The translations under genes were made by a program, and so were the position numbers. Below, one piece after another: positions 8,916-14,843 of a stretch of DNA of 64,000 nucleotides. The notes under the pieces are model-generated. The model was not told where the DNA came from, searched no databases, and saw nothing but the letters and a program-made list of their open reading frames with translations. Origin of the DNA: an uncultured Clostridia bacterium (GTDB lineage Bacteria; Bacillota; Clostridia; UBA1381); contig CANRKO010000002.1 of assembly GCA_947631235.1 (NCBI GenBank), positions 62,001 through 126,000 on the forward strand. The letters are read 5' to 3'. Numbering within the stretch: the stretch's first letter is position 1; every line of letters begins with the position of its first letter.

Positions 8916-9449
8916 AAAAGCCGTTGCGTTAGGTAGTACAACGTTTTGATAGTAGTCCAAAGATAGGAAAGATATATAATTGTTATAATCGAGTATATAA
9001 TTATCATCAAACTTATGCCAATCAAAGTCGGACATCAAATTCACTATCATTACATAGTATTTGCCGTCAAAGTTGTATACAGATAAACCGTCGTCGGTGG
9101 TATATTCTATCAAATCTTCAAGCACGTACTCTTTATTCGGGTCAAGTGTGGGTTTGACAGCGGACGGCGCGGGTGTCGGCGTTTCTGACGGTTCAGACGG
9201 CTCGATTTGCGGTGTGTCGATAGTGATTGTATTATCGGCAAAACCGACCGTAAAACCGCCCACAGCGTCGGCTACGTCGCGCAATTTAAAGTAGGTGTTG
9301 TCGTTGATGTTATATCCCTCGATGGGCGTTTCAACACCGTTGACTTTTACGGGGAACGGATTAGCCGTAACGGCGTACTCGACCGCGAAGCCGGTCAGGG
9401 CGGAACAGATAACGCCGCCTATGATAAAGCCTAAAACAAATCTTTTCAT
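8904..9449 (-). CDS. Secreted stalk-domain protein inside the prophage tail operon (probable moron)
   Basis: This 181-residue protein runs against the phage late genes. It starts with KR and a hydrophobic signal segment (residues about 3-22). A region of about 40 residues follows that resembles the copper-amine-oxidase N-terminal (stalk) domain found on many clostridial exported proteins; VKVNGVETPIEGY and LRDVADAVGG are visible. A Pro/Ser/Thr linker (about 75-95) leads to an aromatic and Asp-rich domain I do not recognise. The ATG at 9449 is chosen for GGAGGA six bases upstream; an open frame extends to 9479. The gene has its own consensus promoter and shares a terminator, the hallmarks of a moron expressed from the lysogen. 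A role at the host surface is inference. Confidence 0.8.
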   Translation of the reverse strand: MKRFVLGFIIGGVICSALTGFAVEYAVTANPFPVKVNGVETPIEGYNINDNTYFKLRDVADAVGGFTVGFADNTITIDTPQIEPSEPSETPTPAPSAVKPTLDPNKEYVLEDLIEYTTDDGLSVYNFDGKYYVMIVNLMSDFDWHKFDDNYILDYNNYISFLSLDYYQNVVLPNATAFKKD

Positions 9450-9470
9450 AAAAATTCCTCCTTTTGGTGT

Positions 9471-9499
9471 ATTATACACCGAAACGGCGGAAAAATCAA
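9471..9499 (-). promoter_or_regulatory. Sigma-A promoter of the moron gene
   Basis: Reverse strand TTGATT (9494-9499) and a perfect TATAAT (9471-9476) are separated by 17 bases. The predicted leader is only about 15 bases and includes GGAGGA. Confidence 0.75.
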
Positions 9500-9510
9500 G
9501 GAGGCGGAAA

Positions 9511-9534
9511 ATGTATAAGGGAATACCACCGTAG
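9511..9534 (+). pseudogene. Seven-codon stub MYKGIPP with a strong ribosome site
   Basis: AAGGAGG lies 7 bases before an ATG that opens only seven codons. Phage tail proteins of Bacillota often begin MYKG followed by a longer structural domain, so this may be the start of a lost tail gene, cut where the reverse-strand gene entered. It could also be a chance leader peptide. Confidence 0.3.
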
Positions 9535-9557
9535 CACGTTCAAACGGACGTGCTTTT
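9533..9557 (+). terminator. Weak hairpin terminator between moron promoter and fibre gene
   Basis: The stem AGCACGT/ACGTGCT has an 8-base loop and is followed by TTT. Confidence 0.5.
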
Positions 9558-9565
9558 ATAATACA

Positions 9566-9589
9566 AAAATCCCAATCAAATGGGATTTT
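9566..9589 (+). terminator. Hairpin upstream of the first fibre gene
   Basis: The stem AAAATCCCA/TGGGATTTT has a 6-base loop and ends 6 bases before the ribosome site of the next gene. It could stop late transcription or shield the fibre mRNA 5' end. Confidence 0.5.
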
Positions 9590-9608
9590 GGAAAGGAGCG
9601 AATACGAT

Positions 9609-10388
9609 GTGAAATTAAATCTGGATTTTTCCTTGTATAAGGGAACGACGCGGCTGCGCGTTTGGTGGAAGGCGGTCAAGGCAAATTTTGAGGCGGTGCA
9701 AAACGCGCACAACGACCTTGAGGACAAGCACGCGGCGGACATGGAAACGCTGAAAAAAGCCGACGCCGACCTTAAACAGCGTATTAACGATGAGGGTGAG
9801 ACGCGTGCGGCAGAGGACAATGCGCTCGGCGACCGTATAACGACCGAGACGACTGCACGGCAAAATGCCGATAGCACGCTCGGCGGGCATATTAACGATG
9901 AGGCTGCCGCCCGTGAGAGTGCGGACACGGGGCTCGGCGAACGTATTAGCAACGAGGTTGCGGCGCGAGCCGACGGCGATACCGAACTCGGGAAAAGGAT
10001 TGACGACGAGGCGGCGGCAAGGGAAGAACTTGACGAGCGATTTAAGCCGGTCGAGGAAAAAGCGCACGTACACGAAAACAAGGACATACTCGACGCTATC
10101 GACGCTGACCGCGTCCGTAAGTGGGACGACGGCTCGGAAGGGCAAATCACGCTCGGCGAATACCTTGAACATCTCGCGGAGTCGGAGCGTCAGTTTGGTA
10201 TGCTTTGGGATTTGCTCGGCATGACGGTCTATGACGGCGGCTGGTTCGGCATGGCGCAGATTGACGCACCGCTCGACGGCGGCAGCTTTGACGACACCGC
10301 GCTTACACCGCTTGACTGCGGGGATTTCGGTAAATTCGTACCCTCGGGCGGCGGAGTCGGTGATGTAGTGGACGGCGGAACATATTAA
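9609..10388 (+). CDS. Phage tail fibre / baseplate coiled-coil protein
   Basis: This 259-residue protein has a short N-terminal region (LNLDFSLYKGTTRLRVWWK), then four and a half tandem 18-residue repeats of the form R-I-x-x-E-x-x-A-R-x-x-A-D-x-x-L-G, then a Gly/Asp-rich C-terminus (G-G-W-F-G, G-G-S-F-D, C-G-D-F-G, G-G-T-Y) like the short repeats of baseplate proteins. The repeat region should form a long trimeric coiled coil. The start is GTG at 9609, with AAGGAG ten bases upstream; the nearby ATG at 9607 meets a stop at once, and TTG at 9588 has no ribosome site. It lies between the tail tip and receptor-binding fibres, so a connector or lower-baseplate role is likely. Confidence 0.75.
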   Translation: MKLNLDFSLYKGTTRLRVWWKAVKANFEAVQNAHNDLEDKHAADMETLKKADADLKQRINDEGETRAAEDNALGDRITTETTARQNADSTLGGHINDEAAARESADTGLGERISNEVAARADGDTELGKRIDDEAAAREELDERFKPVEEKAHVHENKDILDAIDADRVRKWDDGSEGQITLGEYLEHLAESERQFGMLWDLLGMTVYDGGWFGMAQIDAPLDGGSFDDTALTPLDCGDFGKFVPSGGGVGDVVDGGTY

Positions 10389-10399
10389 GCGCGTCAAAC

Positions 10400-10424
10400 G
10401 GGCGACCGCGAGGGTCGCCCCTAC
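10400..10424. repeat. GGGCGACC-type palindromic dispersed repeat, copy in prophage
   Basis: GGGCGACC and GGTCGCCC arms are separated by five bases and followed by CCTAC. The same unit recurs near 45353-45382 and 63841-63911, so a host-type repeat lies between two prophage fibre genes. Confidence 0.75.
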
Positions 10425-10469
10425 GGTTTAACTGTTAATGTAATAATTTATTAAGGAGGTAAAAAACAA

Positions 10470-11039
10470 ATGGCAACAATATTACTTAAAAGAGGACAGG
10501 CGACGGATTTAGGAAATCTCACGCTCGCGGAAGGCGAGGTCGCAATCGCGTACAACGAGGACAAAAGCACGGCGCAGCTTTACGTAGGCGGCGCGGGCGG
10601 TACAAAGATACTCGTTACGGCTGATGTTGCGGCGGCGGTAAAGACCGCGCTCGAACAGGCAAAGACGTACACGGATACCACGGTTACGGAAAAGATAGAC
10701 GCGCTCGTAAACGGTGCGCCGGGAACGCTTGACACGCTCAAGGAGATTGCGGACGCTATCGAGGAAAATCAGGACGTGGTGGACGCGATAAAATCGTCAA
10801 TTGCAAACAAGGTCGACAAAGAGGACGGCAAGGGTCTCTCCGAGGCGAATTTTACGAACGCCGAAAAGACAAAGCTTTCGGGCATTGCGAATAACGCGAA
10901 CAACTACACTCATCCCGCAAAGCACGACGCGTCAATCATAACCGAGGACACGTCGCACCGTTTTGTGACCGACGCGGAAAAAACAACGTGGAACGGTAAG
11001 CTTGACGCGAACAGCACAATCGACTGCGGAACGTTTTAA
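10470..11039 (+). CDS. Phage tail fibre protein with Mtd-like N-terminal domain
   Basis: This 189-residue protein begins with a domain like the N-terminus of the major tropism determinant (L-K-R-G-x-x-x-x-L-x-x-L-x-x-G-E), used to attach fibres to the phage tip. A helical coiled-coil region follows (about 50-110). Residues about 115-185 hold repeats with the tail-fibre signature of alternating L-S-G-I-A and N-N-Y-T-H-P motifs. The C-terminus ends STIDCGTF, close to the C-x-G-x-F endings of the preceding protein. AAGGAGG lies 10 bases before the ATG. It is part of the fibre set with the next gene, which shares its N-terminal domain. Confidence 0.8.
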   Translation: MATILLKRGQATDLGNLTLAEGEVAIAYNEDKSTAQLYVGGAGGTKILVTADVAAAVKTALEQAKTYTDTTVTEKIDALVNGAPGTLDTLKEIADAIEENQDVVDAIKSSIANKVDKEDGKGLSEANFTNAEKTKLSGIANNANNYTHPAKHDASIITEDTSHRFVTDAEKTTWNGKLDANSTIDCGTF

Positions 11040-11051
11040 AGGAGGATAAAA

Positions 11052-12521
11052 ATGGCAAACAGATTACAGTTAAGGCGCGGTATTAAGTCAAAACTGCCGT
11101 CTACGCTTGCGGTAGGCGAACCCGCGTACACGACCGACACGCACGAGCTGTTTATCGGCACGGGCAGCGGCAACGTGAACATGGGCGGCGGTCACTGGTA
11201 CACGGGTACGGATATGTCGGGTACGGGCAGCGGCAACAGCTACAGCGGCTGTCCTCTCGTGAAGGTCGGCGATATGTACCTCAACACGTCGAACGGCTAT
11301 GTGTACGAGTGTGCCACGGCAGGCAGCGGAACGACCGCGAAATGGACGTACAAAGGCTGCATAAAGGGCGCTACGGGCGCACAAGGCGCGACAGGTGCAA
11401 AAGGCGCGGACGGCGCAACAGGACCGGCAGGACCGGCGGGCGCACAAGGTCCGACCGGACCGAGGGGCGAAACGGGCGCAGCGGGTACAAACGGCAAAGA
11501 CGGTAAGGACGGCAAGGACGCGGCGGATTATGTTGTTACAAGCCAGTCGGAGCTTAATACGGCTTTAAACGCAATCCAAAACACCGGCGGTCGGATTATA
11601 CTACGGGCAGGGCAGTATAATATAAACCTTGAATCTAATTGGGGCGCACAGACTACGGCTGCGTCAAAATTCGTTTTTGAGGGTATGGGCGCAAAAACTG
11701 AGGTCTCATTTTATTACGAGGTGACCGAAGCTGCGGCAAACAAAAAGCTGCCGCATTTTACGTTCAGAGACATGGATGTACAGCTACATAACCAAACGCA
11801 AGATAACCTCATAATCGGATTTGAATATTTCCCGTCGTATCTGTTTGAAAATTGCGACATATCCGGTGACGGCTCAACCGAGTTGCTGGAAAATTTTAAT
11901 CATTGTCTGATAATCGGCGGCTCGGTTAATATCTACAACCCCTCCGCACAAGAGAAGAGTGGTTGCTACTCAGGTTTCTTTTTTGGCAACACCTTGCGCT
12001 TTGCCGGATGTAACATTGTACTGGACAGCGGCAGCGATACGTATAAATCGGGATATGACCTGAATTTATCGTATGGTATTCAGGGCAGTATGTTTATGGA
12101 TGATTGTTATGTTACGACCAAAGGTAACCAAAAGATAAATATCACGAACGGTCAAAATAGTATAATTGCAAATAGCCGCATTATACTCCACAGCGACAAG
12201 GCGTCGATATGCCATTACGACACATTCACATCGCCCGAAGGTACGTTTACGGGTAACTACGTCGAATACTACGCGACATATATGCAGTTTGGCACAATAT
12301 CCGGCAACCGGTTCGAACATAAAGCGGAGGGGTCGGCATCGGGGAATAAGATTATATTGCAGTGTCCGACGTGTATGACCGGCAATCATTTTACGGGCGG
12401 CGCGGCATATATAGACGGCATGAACAAGAAACACATCATTGACCGCAATCTGCACGACGACGGTCTGACTGTCGCGAATGCGGCGTCGGGCAGCATCAAC
12501 ACAACCAACCTGCAGTATTAA
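11052..12521 (+). CDS. Phage receptor-binding fibre: Mtd-like, collagen-like and beta-helix domains
   Basis: This 489-residue protein combines three modules. Residues 1-40 resemble the Mtd N-terminal attachment domain (L-Q-L-R-R-G, then A-V-G-E-P-A-Y). Residues 106-156 are 17 uninterrupted Gly-X-Y triplets, a collagen-like triple helix. Residues about 165-480 look like a right-handed beta helix with Asn/Gly-rich turns (I-I-L-R-A-G-Q-Y-N-I-N and later ladders), the fold used by phage depolymerases and pectate-lyase-like spikes. It is probably the host-recognition spike, and may cleave a surface glycan. I cannot assign a catalytic residue. AAGGAGG lies 7 bases before the ATG, only 12 bases after the previous gene. 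Confidence 0.8.
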   Translation: MANRLQLRRGIKSKLPSTLAVGEPAYTTDTHELFIGTGSGNVNMGGGHWYTGTDMSGTGSGNSYSGCPLVKVGDMYLNTSNGYVYECATAGSGTTAKWTYKGCIKGATGAQGATGAKGADGATGPAGPAGAQGPTGPRGETGAAGTNGKDGKDGKDAADYVVTSQSELNTALNAIQNTGGRIILRAGQYNINLESNWGAQTTAASKFVFEGMGAKTEVSFYYEVTEAAANKKLPHFTFRDMDVQLHNQTQDNLIIGFEYFPSYLFENCDISGDGSTELLENFNHCLIIGGSVNIYNPSAQEKSGCYSGFFFGNTLRFAGCNIVLDSGSDTYKSGYDLNLSYGIQGSMFMDDCYVTTKGNQKINITNGQNSIIANSRIILHSDKASICHYDTFTSPEGTFTGNYVEYYATYMQFGTISGNRFEHKAEGSASGNKIILQCPTCMTGNHFTGGAAYIDGMNKKHIIDRNLHDDGLTVANAASGSINTTNLQY

Positions 12522-12533
12522 GGAGGACGTGAC

Positions 12534-12923
12534 ATGGATATTTTAAATAATTTTTATGTTGACGGTGATAACCGCATACGGCTGAACACGCGTGTTATCG
12601 TGGTGCGCGACTACAAGACCACGGAAAAAACCGATTACGATGATACCACGTACTACGTCAATGACGAGAGCTACAAGGAGTGGACGGAGCAGCTTATTCC
12701 GAAACATCAGCTGAATGAATTGATTTCGGACGAGCTGCTTGACACGTCTGAGAACGCTTGGATGGACGGTATACAGTTACGGACGGACAACCATGCGAAA
12801 GAGATTGCGCAGATTGCCGCATACGGCAGCATGGACGCGTATAATGCGTCGCTCGATGAGACGAGAGATGAGTATCTTTTAGACCTCGACTGCCGCATTT
12901 CGGCGGTCGAATTGGGAATTTAA
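12534..12923 (+). CDS. Small prophage tail-end protein, function unknown
   Basis: This 129-residue, acidic, mostly helical protein lies between the receptor-binding fibre and the lysis genes. It has no signal peptide or membrane segment. The N-terminus is beta-rich (FYVDGDNRIRLNTRVIV), and the rest has repeated D/E-x-x-L helices. Proteins of this size and place in Bacillota prophages are often fibre-associated or XkdX-neighbour proteins, but I do not recognise the family. AAGGAGG sits seven bases before the ATG, so expression is probably strong. Confidence 0.75.
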   Translation: MDILNNFYVDGDNRIRLNTRVIVVRDYKTTEKTDYDDTTYYVNDESYKEWTEQLIPKHQLNELISDELLDTSENAWMDGIQLRTDNHAKEIAQIAAYGSMDAYNASLDETRDEYLLDLDCRISAVELGI

Positions 12924-12940
12924 GAAGGAGGCAAAACACA

Positions 12941-13108
12941 ATGGAACAGACACACGGAAGGTCATACGGACTGATTAAAAAGATTATCGCGGCGGGTAAG
13001 ATGGACAAAAACACGCTGCTCGAAAAAATCGACGTTATATTCGCCGCGGGCGGATTGACAGCGGAAGATTACGCAGAGGTAACGGCTGAAATCGGTAGGG
13101 AGGAGTAA
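12941..13108 (+). CDS. XkdX-like small prophage protein (55 aa)
   Basis: This short ORF encodes 55 residues starting MEQTHGRSYGLIKKIIAAGK. It has AAGGAGG eight bases upstream and ends three bases before the holin start. The content is basic at the N-terminus and Ala/Gly/Glu-rich at the end (LTAEDYAEVTAEIG), resembling the short XkdX-type proteins that sit between fibre and holin genes in many prophages of Bacillota. The resemblance is in size, place and general pattern only. It is tightly coupled to the holin gene. Confidence 0.7.
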   Translation: MEQTHGRSYGLIKKIIAAGKMDKNTLLEKIDVIFAAGGLTAEDYAEVTAEIGREE

Positions 13109-13111
13109 GCT

Positions 13112-13576
13112 ATGGAAAAGATATTAAGCAAAATAAATTTATTATGGGCGGCGGTGGTTACGCTGCTGTCGGGACTTCTCGGCGCGTTTTGGTGGGCGTT
13201 TGTCGGGTTTGCCGTCCTTAACATCGTCGATTACGTAACGGGGCTCATGAAAGCTAAATATTACAACAAGGAGAACAGTATGGCAGGCGTGAAAGGCGTT
13301 TTGAAAAAGCTGGGGTATTGGATAACAATATTTATCGCGTTCTACATATCCTACGCGTTCGCTAAATTAGGCACTATGCTCGGCGTTGATTTCGGGTTTG
13401 GTGTATTTATAGGGTGGTTCGTACTGATTACGTTTATGATAAATGAGATCCGCTCTATACTCGAAAATCTTGTCGAATGTGATGTCAAACTCCCCGAATG
13501 GCTGATAAAGGGGCTTGAAGTTGCCGGCGATAAAATAAATCATATTGCCGGCGGCGACGACGCAAAGGGGGAATAG
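13112..13576 (+). CDS. Phage holin (toxin-secretion / phage-lysis holin family)
   Basis: This 154-residue membrane protein precedes the amidase. It has hydrophobic segments at about residues 9-27, 28-45, 66-88 and 92-113, a basic loop between (MKAKYYNKENSMAGVKGVLKK) and a charged C-terminal tail. This is the layout of the holin_4 / toxin-secretion holin family. It should oligomerise in the cytoplasmic membrane to release the endolysin at lysis. GGGAGG lies about nine bases before the ATG. Its stop is three bases before the amidase start, forming a standard lysis cassette. Confidence 0.92.
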   Translation: MEKILSKINLLWAAVVTLLSGLLGAFWWAFVGFAVLNIVDYVTGLMKAKYYNKENSMAGVKGVLKKLGYWITIFIAFYISYAFAKLGTMLGVDFGFGVFIGWFVLITFMINEIRSILENLVECDVKLPEWLIKGLEVAGDKINHIAGGDDAKGE

Positions 13577-13579
13577 GCT

Positions 13580-14293
13580 ATGAGCGCGATAACGCAGTTT
13601 AAGCAAATCGCATATAACCGTTCGCGTCGAACGTCGGCGATAAAGTACATAGTCGTGCATGACACGGGCAACCCCGACAAGGGCGCGGACGCGGAGCGGC
13701 ATTATCAGTATTTTAACGGCGGCGACCGCGACAGCAGCGCGGACGTGTTTGTCGACGACCGTCAGGCGATAAAGGTCAACGACTGGGACACGTATTATAC
13801 ATGGCATTGCGGCGACGGTCACGGAAAGTACGGTATCACGAACGCGAACAGCGTCGGTGTGGAGATGTGCATTAACTCGGACGGCAATTATGACCGCGCT
13901 TTTGAGCGTACGGTTGCGGTTGTAAAGGAACTGATGCAGACGCTCGGTATTGACGCAAACCATGTTGTACGGCACTACGACGCAAGCCGTAAGGACTGCC
14001 CGATGAGCATGAGCGGCAGTAATTGGGCGCGGTGGTACGAATTTAAGAAAAGGATAACGGAAACGGAGGGATTGACAGTGACACAGTACGAGGAACTGAA
14101 AGGCGAAATCAACGGTTTGAAGCCGATGATTTACGACTACATGGACGACAATATGCCGGAATGGGCGAAACCGACCATTCAAAAGCTCATGGACAAGGGC
14201 GTGCTTGTCGGCGACGATAAAGGTCGGCTTGGGCTGACAATGGATATGCTGCGCATATTCGCCGCAAATGATAGAGCGGGATTGTATGATTGA
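13580..14293 (+). CDS. Endolysin, N-acetylmuramoyl-L-alanine amidase (Amidase_2 family)
   Basis: This 237-residue endolysin cuts the amide bond between muramic acid and the stem peptide. Residues about 18-160 form the Amidase_2 domain. Likely zinc ligands are H27 (in VVHDTGN), H132 (in VVRHYDAS) and C140, with K138 in the usual catalytic place. Residues about 165-237 hold a helical C-terminal part including MPEWAKPTIQKLMDKGVLVG, a motif common at the end of clostridial endolysins and probably wall-binding. There is no signal peptide, as expected for a holin-dependent enzyme. A strong terminator follows, closing the late operon. Confidence 0.93.
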   Translation: MSAITQFKQIAYNRSRRTSAIKYIVVHDTGNPDKGADAERHYQYFNGGDRDSSADVFVDDRQAIKVNDWDTYYTWHCGDGHGKYGITNANSVGVEMCINSDGNYDRAFERTVAVVKELMQTLGIDANHVVRHYDASRKDCPMSMSGSNWARWYEFKKRITETEGLTVTQYEELKGEINGLKPMIYDYMDDNMPEWAKPTIQKLMDKGVLVGDDKGRLGLTMDMLRIFAANDRAGLYD

Positions 14294-14296
14294 TAT

Positions 14297-14323
14297 AAAA
14301 GGGCGGATGAACCGCCCTTTTTT
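14297..14323 (+). terminator. Terminator of the prophage late operon
   Basis: A perfect 10-base stem AAAAGGGCGG/CCGCCCTTTT with a 5-base loop ends in a T run, four bases after the endolysin stop. Confidence 0.92.
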
Positions 14324-14325
14324 CG

Positions 14326-14399
14326 TACACGTTTTTTACACGTTTGAGTAAAATTTGCACAAAAAACAGGTAAATCATAAAACAGCCTGAAAACGTGTA
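14326..14399. repeat. Three copies of TACACGTTT after the lysis genes
   Basis: TACACGTTT occurs at 14326-14334 and 14337-14345, 11 bases apart on the same strand, and inverted at 14391-14399. Helical phasing and the location at the edge of the late module suggest protein-binding sites, perhaps for a phage recombinase or regulator. Confidence 0.5.
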
Positions 14400-14426
14400 A
14401 ATGGCGTATTTGTGCGGTTTGTGGGG

Positions 14427-14435
14427 TGTTATAAT
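14427..14435 (+). promoter_or_regulatory. Extended -10 promoter
   Basis: TGTTATAAT gives an extended -10 (TGn plus perfect TATAAT). I see no good -35 at 16-18 bases. The only thing downstream before a strong terminator is about 100 bases of non-coding DNA. Confidence 0.45.
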
Positions 14436-14441
14436 ATCTGA

Positions 14442-14542
14442 ATATGTTTGGAAAAACCTTCAAAATAATTCCATTCTCTCCCACCATGTCGCAATACGCG
14501 GCAGTTTTAAGAAGTCTTTGCTTTGCAAAGACTTCTTTTTTT
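14442..14542 (+). ncRNA. Candidate small RNA, about 100 nt
   Basis: The stretch between an extended -10 promoter and a strong intrinsic terminator has no convincing ORF. It could be an independent short transcript made near the prophage edge. This rests only on the paired signals; there is no family match. Confidence 0.35.
14509..14542 (+). terminator. Strong orphan terminator
   Basis: A perfect 13-base stem (AAGAAGTCTTTGC) with a 3-base loop is followed by a run of T. The nearest upstream gene already has its own terminator. Confidence 0.8.
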
Positions 14543-14550
14543 AGTCGCAC

Positions 14551-14619
14551 AAGACCTCCTCTCTGAGGAGGTCGAAATCCGTCCCGTCGTAAGACCTCCT
14601 CTCTGAGGAGGTCGAAATC
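14551..14619. repeat. Two direct 29-base repeats, each a GACCTCCTC palindrome
   Basis: The 29-base unit at 14551-14579 is repeated exactly at 14591-14619 with an 11-base spacer. Each copy contains GACCTCCTC, TCT and GAGGAGGTC. Confidence 0.85.
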
Positions 14620-14649
14620 TTTGATTTCGGGTGGTGCATAACACCCCCC

Positions 14650-14690
14650 AAAACTCATAAATGAGTTTTGACCCCCTCGGCGAGGGGGTC
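14650..14690. repeat. Double palindrome AAAACTCAT / GACCCCCTC
   Basis: AAAACTCAT-AA-ATGAGTTTT (14650-14669) is followed directly by GACCCCCTC-GGC-GAGGGGGTC (14670-14690). A reverse-ordered copy of both parts closes the window at 63967-63995, so this is a dispersed element. Confidence 0.8.
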
Positions 14691-14768
14691 ATGTATGCGC
14701 GAACTGTTTTCGCTGTTTTACACAAAAAAGAGGTCGGTTTTTTGTTGAACCAAACCCACAAAAACCAC

Positions 14769-14797
14769 TGTACAAATCGAGCGATTTATAGTATAAT
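14769..14797 (+). promoter_or_regulatory. Promoter of the large secreted esterase gene
   Basis: TGTACA (14769-14774) and TATAAT (14792-14797) have 17-base spacing; the ATG is 47 bases downstream of the -10. Confidence 0.6.
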
Positions 14798-14843
14798 TTA
14801 TACAACTGATTTAATAAAATCAAAAAAGAGAGGAGAAAACAAT

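Noticed and set aside
8911-9470. A plus-strand open frame across the moron gene
   Set aside because: Antisense shadow; the reverse frame has the signal peptide, ribosome site, promoter and terminator.
11052-12521. Diversity-generating retroelement target in the Mtd-like fibre
   Set aside because: Mtd-like N-terminus only; no C-type-lectin variable repeat, template repeat or reverse transcriptase in the window.
14551-14619. Two 29-base direct repeats that could suggest a CRISPR array
   Set aside because: Only two copies, an 11-base spacer, no cas genes; each unit is itself a palindrome of a dispersed type.
14661-14843. An upstream extension of the large secreted protein beginning MSFDPLGEGV
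   Set aside because: This part is translated from a dispersed palindrome; the same peptide arises at 63996 on the other strand. The signal peptide and ribosome site support 14844.
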